DNA of 64,000 nucleotides from DATAGF01 sp963835685 (GTDB taxonomy: Bacteria > Actinomycetota > Thermoleophilia > Miltoncostaeales > Miltoncostaeaceae), in assembly GCA_963835685.1 (NCBI GenBank), contig CAWIGI010000014.1, positions 124,001 through 188,000 of the forward strand. The letters are read 5' to 3'. Made by a program: the position numbers and the translations under genes. The notes beneath the pieces are model-generated. The model did no database searches. It saw nothing but the letters and a program-made list of their open reading frames with translations, and was not told the DNA's origin. Numbering within the stretch: position 1 is the first letter of the stretch; each line of letters begins with the position of its first letter. This document shows positions 8,787 through 16,556 of the stretch, piece by piece.

Positions 8787-9018
8787 GTCGGCGGAGATTC
8801 TCTCCCAGATCGAGGACGTCCTGGACCAGATCCGCCCCGCGCTGCACGCTGACGGGGGCGACGTCGAGCTCGTCGAGTTCGACGAGGAGGGCTTCGTCTA
8901 CCTGAACATGCAGGGCTCCTGCGGCGGATGCCCGATGTCCACCGCCACCCTGACGCTCGGGATCGAGGCCGAGCTGCGGCGCGCGATCCCCGAGGTCGAG
9001 GGCGTCATCACCGTCTGA
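8785..9018 (+). CDS. NifU-like iron-sulfur scaffold protein (Nfu domain)
   Basis: A 77-residue protein consisting of just the Nfu (NifU C-terminal) domain. It carries DGGDVELVE and the cluster-binding CxxC in GSCGGCPMSTATL, and ends with EGVITV. Such proteins hold and hand on 4Fe-4S clusters in the cytoplasm. The start is set by GGAGG five bases before ATG 8785. It precedes tRNA-Pro by 38 bp. Stand-alone Nfu proteins are common in Actinomycetota. Confidence 0.93.
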   Translation: MSAEILSQIEDVLDQIRPALHADGGDVELVEFDEEGFVYLNMQGSCGGCPMSTATLTLGIEAELRRAIPEVEGVITV

Positions 9019-9056
9019 GCCCCGCCATGGGGTACGATTCGCCGAGCCGCTGACGG

Positions 9057-9130
9057 CGGGGTGTGGCGCAGCTTGGTAGCGCGCTCCGTTCGGGTCGGAG
9101 AGGTCCCCGGTTCAAATCCGGGCACCCCGA
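9057..9130 (+). tRNA. tRNA-Pro (anticodon CGG)
   Basis: A complete cloverleaf can be folded. The acceptor stem CGGGGTG (9057-9063) pairs perfectly with CACCCCG (9123-9129), with discriminator A at 9130. There is a D arm GCGC...GCGC, an anticodon stem CTCCG/CGGAG around loop TTCGGGT with anticodon CGG at 9091-9093, and a T arm CCCGG-TTCAAAT-CCGGG. CCA is not encoded. It reads CCG proline codons, which are abundant in this genome. Confidence 0.97.
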
Positions 9131-9132
9131 TC

Positions 9133-9167
9133 GCACCGTGAGGGCGCCGGGACCGGCGCCCCGGTGC
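9133..9167 (+). terminator. Strong GC hairpin directly after tRNA-Pro
   Basis: GCACCG pairs with CGGTGC and, after a three-base bulge, GGGCGCC pairs with GGCGCCC around a six-base loop. There is no T-tract, so termination would be of the weak-tail or Rho-assisted kind. Its position 2 bp after the tRNA supports a role in 3' end formation. Confidence 0.5.
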
Positions 9168-9202
9168 GTGGGTAATTCTCGGTAAGGACATGGCCCGCGG
9201 CG

Positions 9203-9230
9203 TTGTTGCGGCCGCGTAACAGACGATACG
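9203..9230 (+). promoter_or_regulatory. Possible promoter of the PAP2 gene
   Basis: TTGTTG (9203-9208), a 16-bp spacer and GATACG (9225-9230) lie 44 bp before the ATG at 9274, in a locally less GC-rich stretch. The -10 match is only partial. Confidence 0.3.
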
Positions 9231-9273
9231 GTCTCGGGCACGATCGTCTGGGACCTGTGACGAACGTCGAACG

Positions 9274-10101
9274 ATGCCCGTGACACCGCCCACAGACGCG
9301 CAGGACCGCACCGCGCCCGAGGCAGCGCCGACGGCGTCGGCGGTGAGCCGCGCCGGCGCGCTCATCCGGCGGCCCTTCGCCAAGCACCCCTGGACCTTCG
9401 AGGTCGCGCTGTTCGCGCTGGCGCTCGTCGTCTACCAGGCCTCGCGGGCGCTCGTCATCGGCGAGCCCTCGACCGCGTTCGAGAACGCGGCCGGGATCAT
9501 CGACTGGGAGAAGAGCTCGGGCCTCTTCGTGGAGACCAGCATCCAGGAGTGGGTGCTGAACCACCTCCAGCTCGCCGAGGTCCTGAACTACTTCTACATG
9601 TACGCCCACTGGACGGTGACGCCGCTCTTCTTCATCTGGCTCTACCGGCGCCGCCGGCGGGTGTACCCCTACGTCCGCAACGCCTTCCTGGCGGCGAACG
9701 GCATCGCCCTGGTGATCTTCATGCTCTACCCGGTGGCCCCGCCGCGCCTGGTCGGCCAGGGCTTCGTGGACACCCTGAACCGGGTCAGCGACATCGACCT
9801 CCACGGCGGGGTCTTCTCCGGCTGGTTCAACCCGCACGCCGCCGTGCCGTCGATGCACTTCGGCTACGCGCTCATGATCGGCATGGTCGGCCTGCTGCTG
9901 CTGCGGTCCTGGCCGCTGCGCCTGATCGCGCTCGCCTACCCCGTCGTCGTCTTCATCACGATCACCGGCACGGCCAACCACTACGTGCTCGACGCCGTCG
10001 CCGGCGGGCTGGTGGTGGCGATGGGCTTCATCGTCGTCTGGGCGCTGATGGCCGCTCGCGGGCGCCTGCGCCCCCAGCCCGCTCCCCGCTCGGTCGGCTG
10101 A
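9274..10101 (+). CDS. PAP2-superfamily membrane phosphatase/inositolphosphotransferase-like protein
   Basis: A 275-residue integral membrane protein with about six hydrophobic segments after a cytoplasmic N-terminus of some 45 residues. The two PAP2 active-site blocks are present: PSMHFGYAL (motif C2-like) and GTANHYVLDAVAG (motif C3-like, catalytic His). This arrangement, without the first PAP2 lysine motif, matches the AUR1/inositol-phosphorylceramide-synthase-like branch, which in Actinomycetota is tied to phosphatidylinositol-type lipid transfer or polyprenyl phosphate dephosphorylation. The substrate is not determined. It is preceded by tRNA-Pro and followed by a separate promoter region. 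Confidence 0.85.
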   Translation: MPVTPPTDAQDRTAPEAAPTASAVSRAGALIRRPFAKHPWTFEVALFALALVVYQASRALVIGEPSTAFENAAGIIDWEKSSGLFVETSIQEWVLNHLQLAEVLNYFYMYAHWTVTPLFFIWLYRRRRRVYPYVRNAFLAANGIALVIFMLYPVAPPRLVGQGFVDTLNRVSDIDLHGGVFSGWFNPHAAVPSMHFGYALMIGMVGLLLLRSWPLRLIALAYPVVVFITITGTANHYVLDAVAGGLVVAMGFIVVWALMAARGRLRPQPAPRSVG

Positions 10102-10167
10102 CCCGGGGCCGGCTCCGGCCCCCTCACCCGGCGCGGCGGTGTTGTCCGCACGGAGCGGCTACGGTGG

Positions 10168-10196
10168 TTGACAATGGGCCGCCGCGGGTCGATAAC
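10168..10196 (+). promoter_or_regulatory. Strong sigma70-type promoter for the small HTH gene
   Basis: A perfect TTGACA (10168-10173), a 17-bp spacer and GATAAC (10191-10196). Transcription would start near 10203, giving a leader of about 124 nt before the ATG at 10327. It is the best -35/-10 pair I found in the window. The leader holds only a 10-codon ORF at 10205 (MDERTSGSAA). A second TTGACA occurs at 10299-10304 but has no -10 partner. The rest of 10102-10326 shows nothing else. Confidence 0.65.
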
Positions 10197-10312
10197 ACCC
10201 GGTACATGGACGAGCGAACCAGCGGCTCTGCGGCCTGAGCGTTCGGTTCGCCATGACCCGACCCCAGCCACGATCCCCCCGGCTGGCGCGTGAGCGGGTT
10301 GACAGATCATCA

Positions 10313-10325
10313 AGGAGGTCCTCCT
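10313..10325 (+). promoter_or_regulatory. Shine-Dalgarno embedded in a palindrome
   Basis: AGGAGG-T-CCTCCT is a perfect hexamer inverted repeat one base before ATG 10327. Its left half is an ideal anti-16S sequence, and the right half can mask it. It could limit translation or be a protein-binding site. Confidence 0.5.
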
Positions 10326-10326
10326 G

Positions 10327-10527
10327 ATGGCCAATCACCTCACGCCGGACGAACTGTCCGAGGCGCTCGGCCTCGCCCGCAAGCAGGTCGTGCGCCTCTG
10401 CGTCGAGACATCCGTGCCGATCTACAACGGCAGGATCGACAAGACGCTGTTCGTCAGATCGGTGACCGCCGCGGGTCACCGGCTGCCGGCGGAGGCGGAG
10501 CGGATGCTCGAGGCCGCGGCCACGTAG
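10327..10527 (+). CDS. Small helix-turn-helix-like protein
   Basis: A 66-residue protein with two predicted helices (TPDELSEALGLARKQVVRLC) followed by VETSVPIYNGRIDKTLFVRS, which resembles the DNA-binding fold of MerR/excisionase-type small proteins. It has an excellent ribosome site, a strong promoter and a 124-nt leader, so expression is likely high or tightly controlled. Its target is unknown. It lies 11 bp before the recognisable start of the S13 carboxypeptidase frame. Confidence 0.7.
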   Translation: MANHLTPDELSEALGLARKQVVRLCVETSVPIYNGRIDKTLFVRSVTAAGHRLPAEAERMLEAAAT

Positions 10528-10538
10528 GGAGCAGACAC

Positions 10539-11810
10539 CGGCGGCGCCTGGCCGGCGCCGCCGTCGCCCTCGCGGCGCTGGTGTGCCCGGCCGGCGCCGC
10601 GCTGGGTGCCGGGCAGGTCCAGTCGGCGATCTCGTCGTTCGGGGCCGGCAGCCCGGGGACCTCGGCGCTGGTGTGGCGCCTCGACGGCTCCGGCACCGGG
10701 ATCCAGGTGGCGGGGTTCCGGGCCGAGACCGGCCGCGTCCCGGCGTTGACGATGAAGCTCGTGACCAGCGCGGGCGCCCTGCTCCAGCTCGGGCCGGCCT
10801 TCCGGTTCGAGACGCGGGTGGTCGCGGGCGCGAGCACCGTCCGCCGGAGCAAGGCGCTGGTGGGACCGATCTACCTGAGGGGCGCCGGCGACCCAGTGCT
10901 GGCGACGCGCTCCTACGCCTCCGCCTACCTCGCCGGGAGGGCCACCCAGATGGCGGCGCTCGCGCGCCCCCTGAGGAGCCGCGGGATCCGGCTGGTCCGC
11001 GGCCCGATCGTCGCGGACGAGCGGATCTTCGACTCCCGGCGGATGGGGCCGGGCTGGCCGTCGTACTACCGCTACTACGCCGGGCCGCTCTCCGGGCTTG
11101 CCACGAACCAGAATTACGCCGGCAACGGGCGTAGCGCCTATGTCTCGAGCCCCCCGGTCGCGGCGGCCCAGCGCCTGAAGGCCACGCTCGGCGGCTTCGG
11201 CGTGTCCCACGTCGGGCCGCTGAAGACGGGCGCCGCCCCTGAGCGCGGCCGGGTGCTGGCCAAGGCCGAGTCCCCGCGGCTCCCCGTGATCCTGCGCGCC
11301 ATGAACCTCGCCAGCGACAACCACATCGCCGAGACCCTGATCAAGGACGTCGGCGCCTACGGGTCGGGGCGCGGGACGACGCGGCTCGGCGCCGCCCGCA
11401 CCCGCACGCTCCTCGCCCAGGAGGGCGTCATCGGCGCCGGCGACAGGCTGGTTGACGGCTCGGGCCTCTCGCGCGACAACCGGCTGAGCGCGGCGACCCT
11501 GGTGCGGCTCGTCGCGGCCGCCGACGCCGACCCGGAGTGGGGCGCCGCGCTGATCGGCTCGCTGGCGCGGGGCGGCGAGGGAACCCTGGTGCGGCGCTTC
11601 ACCAGCGGCCCCGCCACGAAGCGCGTGCGCGCGAAGACCGGCTATCTCGACGGCGTCAGCGCGCTCGCCGGGCGCGTGATCAGCCGCCGCGGCCAGCGGT
11701 ACGCGTTCGCGCTGCTGATGAACACCGCCGACATCGGCGGCGCACGGGCCACCCAGGACCGGGTCGTCACCCTCCTGGCGTCGGGCGCGGAGGACGTCGT
11801 CGGCGGCTAG
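10539..11810 (+). CDS. D-alanyl-D-alanine carboxypeptidase (S13/PBP4) homologue, nucleophile and start codon missing
   Basis: The frame encodes a signal peptide (RRRLAGAAVALAALVCPAGA) and then a PBP4/DacB-type domain of about 390 residues, normally a periplasmic enzyme trimming peptidoglycan cross-links. The SDN motif (NLASDNHIAETL, near 11313) and KTG motif (RAKTGYLDG, near 11633) are intact. The SxxK motif reads ALTMK: the nucleophile serine is a leucine, TTG at 10746-10748, one base from TCG. No ATG, GTG or TTG precedes the signal peptide in frame after position 10299; CTG 10548 is the only near-cognate. It may be a pseudo-enzyme, a decaying gene or a sequence error. Its 3' end overlaps the broken TetR gene. 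Confidence 0.7.
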   Translation, partial: RRRLAGAAVALAALVCPAGAALGAGQVQSAISSFGAGSPGTSALVWRLDGSGTGIQVAGFRAETGRVPALTMKLVTSAGALLQLGPAFRFETRVVAGASTVRRSKALVGPIYLRGAGDPVLATRSYASAYLAGRATQMAALARPLRSRGIRLVRGPIVADERIFDSRRMGPGWPSYYRYYAGPLSGLATNQNYAGNGRSAYVSSPPVAAAQRLKATLGGFGVSHVGPLKTGAAPERGRVLAKAESPRLPVILRAMNLASDNHIAETLIKDVGAYGSGRGTTRLGAARTRTLLAQEGVIGAGDRLVDGSGLSRDNRLSAATLVRLVAAADADPEWGAALIGSLARGGEGTLVRRFTSGPATKRVRAKTGYLDGVSALAGRVISRRGQRYAFALLMNTADIGGARATQDRVVTLLASGAEDVVGG

Positions 11811-12339
11811 CCTGCTCGCCCCCGGGCCGGGGCTCCTCGGCCCCGAACTGCCCCCGCAGACCCGCCCACAGCACGTCCATCGCGGCCTCGACGAGGACCG
11901 AGCGAGGCACGTCGGGATGCGCCGCCCACCACTCGGCCAGGCCGTGCAGCCCCTGCTTGGCGAACTCGGCGAAGAGCTCCAGCCTCCGCTCCCGGTCGGG
12001 CGCGGACGGGAGGAGCTCGCGCTCCGCCCCCAGGAGCCCCGCGAGGCGAGCGGTGACCTGCCCCTGGACGACCCGCGACGCCTCGAGGGCCTCCGGGGCG
12101 CCTCCGGGGCCGAGCAGCAGGACCCGCGCCGCGGCCGGCCGCTGCTCGACGTAGCCGAAGAACGCCTCGACCGCCGCCCGCACGCGCGCTTCGGCGGGCG
12201 CGTCGGCGGCCAGCGCCGCCGCGCCACGGGCGGTGAGCTCACCGCTGATCTGCTCGAGCAGGGCGACGAACAGGCGCTCCTTGGAGTCGAAGTGGAGATA
12301 GAGGACGGGCTTGGTGATGCCCGCCGCAACGACGGCCCT
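11767..12339 (-). pseudogene. TetR-family regulator lacking the first part of its DNA-binding domain
   Basis: The frame starts abruptly inside a TetR helix-turn-helix (RAVVAAGITKPVLYLHFDSK) and continues through a complete C-terminal ligand-binding domain ending about residue 190. Roughly 35-40 N-terminal residues, including the first helix, are absent. Upstream of 12339 the same frame is antisense to the PPOX gene and has no TetR character. I infer that a deletion or rearrangement joined the two genes head to head near 12338. Without the first helices it is unlikely to bind DNA. Confidence 0.7.
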
Positions 12340-12757
12340 CGAGCCGTTCGCCCGCCGGAGGACCGCCGTGCTCGCGACGTACAAGCGCGACGGCAGCCCG
12401 GTCGAGACGCCCGTCACCATCGCGGTGGAGGGCGACCACGCGTTCATCCGCACCTGGGACCGGGCGTGGAAGGCCCGGCGCACGCGGAGGAACCCGGTTG
12501 TCCGGATCGCGCCGTTGACCGTCCGCGGCCGGCCACGCGGTCCCGCCGTCCGCGCGCACGCCCGCCTGCTCGGCGATGAGGAGGCCGCACACGCGGCGCG
12601 CGTCCTGGCGCGCCGGCAGCGCATCCTCCAGGGGATCCTGGTCCCCCTGACGCACCGCGTCCTGCGCTACCGCACGGTGCACTACGAGCTCACGCCCGCC
12701 GGGGGCGGGGAGCCCGCCTCGGACAGGGCGCTCGCCGAGCGCCAGAGCCCCCGCTAG
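12317..12757 (+). CDS. PPOX-class (pyridoxamine 5'-phosphate oxidase-fold) F420/FMN-dependent protein
   Basis: A 146-residue split-barrel protein of the kind annotated as PPOX-class F420-dependent oxidoreductase. Conserved blocks are FARRRTAVLATYKRDGSPVETPV, the RTWDRAWKARRTRRNP cofactor region, TVRGRPRGPAVRA and RYRTVHYEL at the end. Its ATG (12317; in-frame GTG 12314 and TTG 12311 precede it) lies in DNA that is antisense to the truncated TetR frame, and the family similarity begins only at about 12338. It has probably acquired its start codon from the neighbouring gene. It converges with ligA, overlapping at the stop codons. Confidence 0.8.
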   Translation: MPAATTALEPFARRRTAVLATYKRDGSPVETPVTIAVEGDHAFIRTWDRAWKARRTRRNPVVRIAPLTVRGRPRGPAVRAHARLLGDEEAAHAARVLARRQRILQGILVPLTHRVLRYRTVHYELTPAGGGEPASDRALAERQSPR

Positions 12758-14814
12758 CCCTCCTCGCGCTCGGGAGGCGGCCGCCTCCCCTCCAGGATCG
12801 CGACGAAGTCCGCCTCCTCGACCACCGGCACGCCGGCGGCCTCGGCCTTCTGGAGCTTCGAGCCCGGGTCGACGCCGGCCACCACGAAGGCGGTGGAGCG
12901 GCTGACCGAGCCGGTCGCCTTGCCGCCCGCCGCCGCGATCGCCCGCTTGGCCTCGTCGCGGGTGTAGGCGTCGAGGCCCCCGGTGACCACGATGCTCAGG
13001 CCCGTCAGCGGCCCGTCGCGCGAGGGCGGCGGCTCGTCCGACTCGATCGTCAGCCCGGCGGCGCGCAGCCGCTCGAGGAGCGCGCGGTTCCTCTCGATGT
13101 CGAGGAACTCGCGCACCGACTCGGCCACGACCGGCCCGACCCCCTCGGCCTCGGCGAGCCGCTCGCCGCCGGCGGTGAGGAGGGCGTCGAGCGAGGGGCA
13201 GACCGCGGCGAGGGCCTCGGCCGTGACGAAGCCGACGTGCCTGATCCCGAGGGCGAACAGCACCCGCGGCCAGGGGCGCTCCTTCGAGCGCTCGATGCCC
13301 GCCAGCAGGTTGTCGACCGACACGTCCTTGAAGCCCTCGAGCGCCACCAGGCGCTCGCGGTGCCGGTGCAGGTCGTAGATGTCGGCGAAGTCGCCGAGCA
13401 GCCCCTCGTCGTAGAAGCGCTGCACGGTCTTCTCGCCCAGCCCCTCGATGTCGAGCGCGCCGCGGGAGGCGAAGTGGATGAGCCCCTGCACGATCTGCGC
13501 CGGGCACGAGCGGTTGGGGCAGCGCACCTGGACCTCGCCCGGCGGCTGGACGAGATCGGTGCCGCAGGCGGGGCACTCGGTGGGCATGACGAAGCGCCGC
13601 TCGCGGCCGCTGCGCTCCTGGGTGAGCGGCGCGACCACCTGGGGGATCACGTCGCCCGCCCGCTGCACGACGACCCGGTCGCCGATGCGCAGGTCCTTGC
13701 GGGCGATGTCCTCCTGGTTGTGGAGGGTCGCGAGCTTGACCGTCGCCCCGCCGACCGAGACGGGCTCGAGCTCGGCGAACGGCACGAGCGCGCCGGTGCG
13801 GCCGACGTTCACCTTGATGTCGTTCAGCGTCGTGGTGACGGTGGTCGGCGCGAACTTGTAGGCGATCGCCCAGCGCGGCGCCCTCCCCACGGCGCCGAGG
13901 CGCTCCTGGACGTCGACCTGGTCGATCTTCACCACCGCGCCGTCGATGTCGAAGTCCACCGAGCCGCGCCGGTCCTCCCACGCCTCGCACTCGGCCTGCA
14001 CCTCCTCGAGCGTCCCGACGACGCGGATGTCGGGGTTCACGCGGAAGCCGGCCCCGCGGAGCCAGTCCAGTGCCGCGGACTGGGTCGGCAGGTCGAGCCC
14101 CTCGGCGTGGCCCACGCCGTAGATCCAGATCGACAGCGGCCGCTCGGCGGTGGCGGCCGGGTCGAGCTGGCGCAGGCTCCCGGCCGCCGAGTTGCGCGGG
14201 TTGGCGAAGGTCGGCAGGCCGGCGGCCGCCCGCATCTCGTTGAACTCGGCGAAGGCCCGCAGCGGGAGGTAGACCTCGCCGCGCACCTCGACCACCCCCG
14301 GCAGCGCCGCGCCGTCCGGGGCGCGGAGGCGCTGCGGGATCGCGCGGATCGTGCGCAGGTTGGCCGTGACGTCCTCCCCCACGACGCCGTCGCCGCGGGT
14401 GGCGCCCTGCACGAAGCGGCCGTCCACGTAGGTCAACGAGATCGCGAGGCCGTCGATCTTCGGCTCGACCACGAACTCGACCTCCCGGGCGCCGAGCCCC
14501 TCCTGCTCCATGACCGCCCGCGCGCGCCGGTACCAGGCCGCGAGCTCCTCGGGGCCGCGGGCGTTGGCGAGGCTGAGCATCGCGCGCCGGTGGCGCAATT
14601 CGGGGAAGCGCCCGGACGACGGCGCGCCCACCCGCTGGGTGGGCGAGTCCGGCGTCCGCAGCTCGGGGTCCGCCTCCTCCAGCGCCTCGAGCTCGCGCAT
14701 CCAGTCGTCGTAGACGGCGTCGTTGACCGTCGGCTGGTCGAGGACGTAGTAGGCGTGGTTGGCCTCGTCGATGAGCTCGCGCAGCTCGGCGGCGCGGGCG
14801 GCGCCGTCGCTCAC
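12754..14814 (-). CDS. ligA: NAD-dependent DNA ligase LigA
   Basis: A 686-residue replicative ligase that seals nicks using NAD. In order it shows the Ia/adenylation domain with the active-site lysine in VEPKIDGLAIS, an OB fold (IGDRVVVQRAGDVIPQVV), a C4 zinc finger (CPACG...CPNRSCPAQ), helix-hairpin-helix repeats (IEGLGEKTV, AEGVGPVVAESV) and a C-terminal BRCT domain (LTGLSIVVTGGLDAYTRDEA). The length is normal. The GTG start at 14814 overlaps the upstream HAD gene's TGA by 4 bp, so translation is coupled; the open frame continuing upstream is not ligase. Confidence 0.97.
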   Translation of the reverse strand: MSDGAARAAELRELIDEANHAYYVLDQPTVNDAVYDDWMRELEALEEADPELRTPDSPTQRVGAPSSGRFPELRHRRAMLSLANARGPEELAAWYRRARAVMEQEGLGAREVEFVVEPKIDGLAISLTYVDGRFVQGATRGDGVVGEDVTANLRTIRAIPQRLRAPDGAALPGVVEVRGEVYLPLRAFAEFNEMRAAAGLPTFANPRNSAAGSLRQLDPAATAERPLSIWIYGVGHAEGLDLPTQSAALDWLRGAGFRVNPDIRVVGTLEEVQAECEAWEDRRGSVDFDIDGAVVKIDQVDVQERLGAVGRAPRWAIAYKFAPTTVTTTLNDIKVNVGRTGALVPFAELEPVSVGGATVKLATLHNQEDIARKDLRIGDRVVVQRAGDVIPQVVAPLTQERSGRERRFVMPTECPACGTDLVQPPGEVQVRCPNRSCPAQIVQGLIHFASRGALDIEGLGEKTVQRFYDEGLLGDFADIYDLHRHRERLVALEGFKDVSVDNLLAGIERSKERPWPRVLFALGIRHVGFVTAEALAAVCPSLDALLTAGGERLAEAEGVGPVVAESVREFLDIERNRALLERLRAAGLTIESDEPPPSRDGPLTGLSIVVTGGLDAYTRDEAKRAIAAAGGKATGSVSRSTAFVVAGVDPGSKLQKAEAAGVPVVEEADFVAILEGRRPPPEREEG

Positions 14815-15485
14815 GCCGCCCGTTCCCCGAGGCAGGCCCGCACGAGCTCGGCCGGCGTCTCGACGATCCGGTCGGGGCCGACGGCCTCGAGGGCGTCGCG
14901 CGAGAAGAAGCCCCACGTGACGCCGATCGTCACCACCCCGGCCGCACGGCCGGACTCGATGTCGAAGGGCGAGTCGCCGGCGTAGCAGGCCCCGTCCGGA
15001 GCGGCGCCGAGGCGCTCGAGCGCCCCGAGGACCGGGTCGGGGGCGGGCTTGTGGCGCTCCGAGTCTTCGGCCGCCATCACCACGTCGAAGAGCTCGCGCA
15101 GCTCCGGCAGGACCTCCCAGGCGAGGGCCACCGCATCGCGGCTCTTGGAGGTGACGATCCCGAGCCGGCGGCCCGCGGCGCGCAGCTCCCGCAGGGCCGC
15201 CTCGATGTCGGCGTAGGCGAGCAGCAGGGCGGCGGTGTTCGCATGGTTCCACTCGCGGTAGACGCGGTAGAGCTCCTCCGAGCGCTCGGGCGAGAACGCC
15301 GCCATCTGCTCCAGGAGCGGACGGCCGACGTTCGCGACCAGGCGCTCGTCCTCCCAGTCCTCGCCCAGCACCGTGCGGACCGCGTGGCGGTGCGATTCGC
15401 GGATCAGGGCCACGGAGTCGATCACGGTCCCGTCGAGGTCGAGGAGGATCGGGTCGTACCCACCCGGGCCCGGCCCGCCTGTCAC
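14811..15485 (-). CDS. HAD-superfamily phosphatase (PpaX/Gph-like)
   Basis: A 224-residue haloacid-dehalogenase hydrolase. It has the DxDGT nucleophile motif (LLDLDGTVIDS), the Thr/Ser motif IVTSKSRD, a Lys in RHKPAPDP and the Asp pair in YAGDSPFD, with a helical cap between the first two. Closest in pattern to pyrophosphatase PpaX or phosphoglycolate phosphatase; the substrate is not resolvable. The GTG start overlaps surE's stop by 4 bp, and its own stop overlaps ligA's start by 4 bp, forming a coupled surE-HAD-ligA unit. Confidence 0.92.
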   Translation of the reverse strand: MTGGPGPGGYDPILLDLDGTVIDSVALIRESHRHAVRTVLGEDWEDERLVANVGRPLLEQMAAFSPERSEELYRVYREWNHANTAALLLAYADIEAALRELRAAGRRLGIVTSKSRDAVALAWEVLPELRELFDVVMAAEDSERHKPAPDPVLGALERLGAAPDGACYAGDSPFDIESGRAAGVVTIGVTWGFFSRDALEAVGPDRIVETPAELVRACLGERAA

Positions 15486-16303
15486 GCGGGCCTCACGGCC
15501 GGGTCCTCCTCCAGGAGGTCCGCGAGCGACATCCGCTCCAGGCGGTCCATTCCGTCGATGTCGGTGAGGTCGAAGTGCATCGGGGTCACGGCGATCTCGC
15601 CGGCCTCGATGGCGGCGAAGTCGGTCCCCTCCTCGCGCTGGTGACTCGCGCTGCCGCCGTAGATCGTGTAGCGCCGACGGTTGCCCTCCGTCGACTCCAG
15701 CATCAGCTCGTCGTTGTAGATGCGGCGGCCCAGGCGGCTGACGCGCGCGCCGGCGATCCGCTCCGGCGGCAGCCCGGGCGCGTTGACGTTCAGCAGCACC
15801 CGCCGCGGGAAGCCCTCGCGGCAGACGACGGGGACGAGGCGGGCGGTGAAGCTCGCGACGGCCCGGAAGTCGTACGCGGTGCCGTCCCACTGCCCGGCGG
15901 TCTGGTCGATCGCCTGCGCCGACACCGCGATGGCCGGCCAGCCGAGCAGCAGCCCCTCCAGGGCGGCCGCGACGGTGCCGGAGTAGGTGACGTCGTCCCC
16001 CAGGTTGAGGCCCAGGTTGATGCCGCTCACGACGATGTCGGGGCGCGCGTCCAGCAGGCCGAGGGTCGCGAAGCGCACGCAGTCGACGGGCGTGCCGTCG
16101 GTGGCGAGCGCCTCGGAGCCGTCGGCCAGGCGCACCTCCTCCACGTGCAGCGGCTGGTGGATCGTGATGCCGCGCCCGATCGCGCTGCGGTTGGAGTCCG
16201 GCGCGATCACGCTCACCCGCCCGAAGGGCTCCAGCGCCTGCTTCAGGGCCAGCAGGCCGGGCGACTGCACGCCGTCGTCGTTGGTGACGAGGATGTGGGT
16301 CAA
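15482..16303 (-). CDS. surE: 5'-nucleotidase SurE
   Basis: A 273-residue metal-dependent nucleoside 5'-monophosphate phosphatase. The N-terminal metal site ILVTNDDGVQSPG, the Asn/Ser of APDSNRSA, and VVSGINLGLNLG are all present. The length is within the usual 250-270. It starts with TTG at 16303, 9 bp from the inverted-repeat element A. First gene of the coupled surE-HAD-ligA unit. Confidence 0.95.
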   Translation of the reverse strand: MTHILVTNDDGVQSPGLLALKQALEPFGRVSVIAPDSNRSAIGRGITIHQPLHVEEVRLADGSEALATDGTPVDCVRFATLGLLDARPDIVVSGINLGLNLGDDVTYSGTVAAALEGLLLGWPAIAVSAQAIDQTAGQWDGTAYDFRAVASFTARLVPVVCREGFPRRVLLNVNAPGLPPERIAGARVSRLGRRIYNDELMLESTEGNRRRYTIYGGSASHQREEGTDFAAIEAGEIAVTPMHFDLTDIDGMDRLERMSLADLLEEDPAVRPA

Positions 16304-16311
16304 GGGCCGTC

Positions 16312-16471
16312 AGTGTCCCGAGTCGTAAGTTGCATGCATTTCCCGAGCGAATCACAAGCGAGGCAAGGACGCAGATCAGCCCCAATATCGGGAATATTGG
16401 GGCTGCCGAGGACGCCGCATCGCGCCGTGATGCAGCCGGGAAATGCCGCGCTATTTGCGACTCGGGACACT
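16312..16471. repeat. Structured inverted-repeat element, copy A
   Basis: A 160-bp element with four nested helices: outer arms AGTGTCCCGAGTCG (16312-16325) and CGACTCGGGACACT (16458-16471), perfect over 14 bp; inner arms GCATTTCCCG (16336-16345) and CGGGAAATGC (16437-16446); a central hairpin AGCCCCAATAT-CGGGA-ATATTGGGGCT (16378-16404); and a small hairpin GCATCGC-GCC-GTGATGC (16417-16433). Conserved single-stranded blocks GAGGCAAGGACGCAG and CGAGGACGC flank the central hairpin. A second copy lies at 30323-30483. Read on the minus strand, both copies sit immediately upstream of a minus-strand gene (here surE). Candidate structured RNA or MITE-like palindrome. Confidence 0.85.
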
Positions 16472-16556
16472 AGGGTAGCGGCCGGGACGGGCCGCCTGTC
16501 CCGAGGCGGCGCGGCGGGTTAGCCTGTGAGGCCCCACCCGAGAAGAAGGCGGCCCG

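Noticed and set aside
16378..16404. The central hairpin of element A as a simple terminator
   Set aside because: It has no U-run on either strand and is nested inside larger conserved pairing.
16312..16471. Element A as a known riboswitch, c-di-AMP motif or T-box
   Set aside because: The conserved cores I know for those families are absent, and the downstream gene surE gives no ligand hint.
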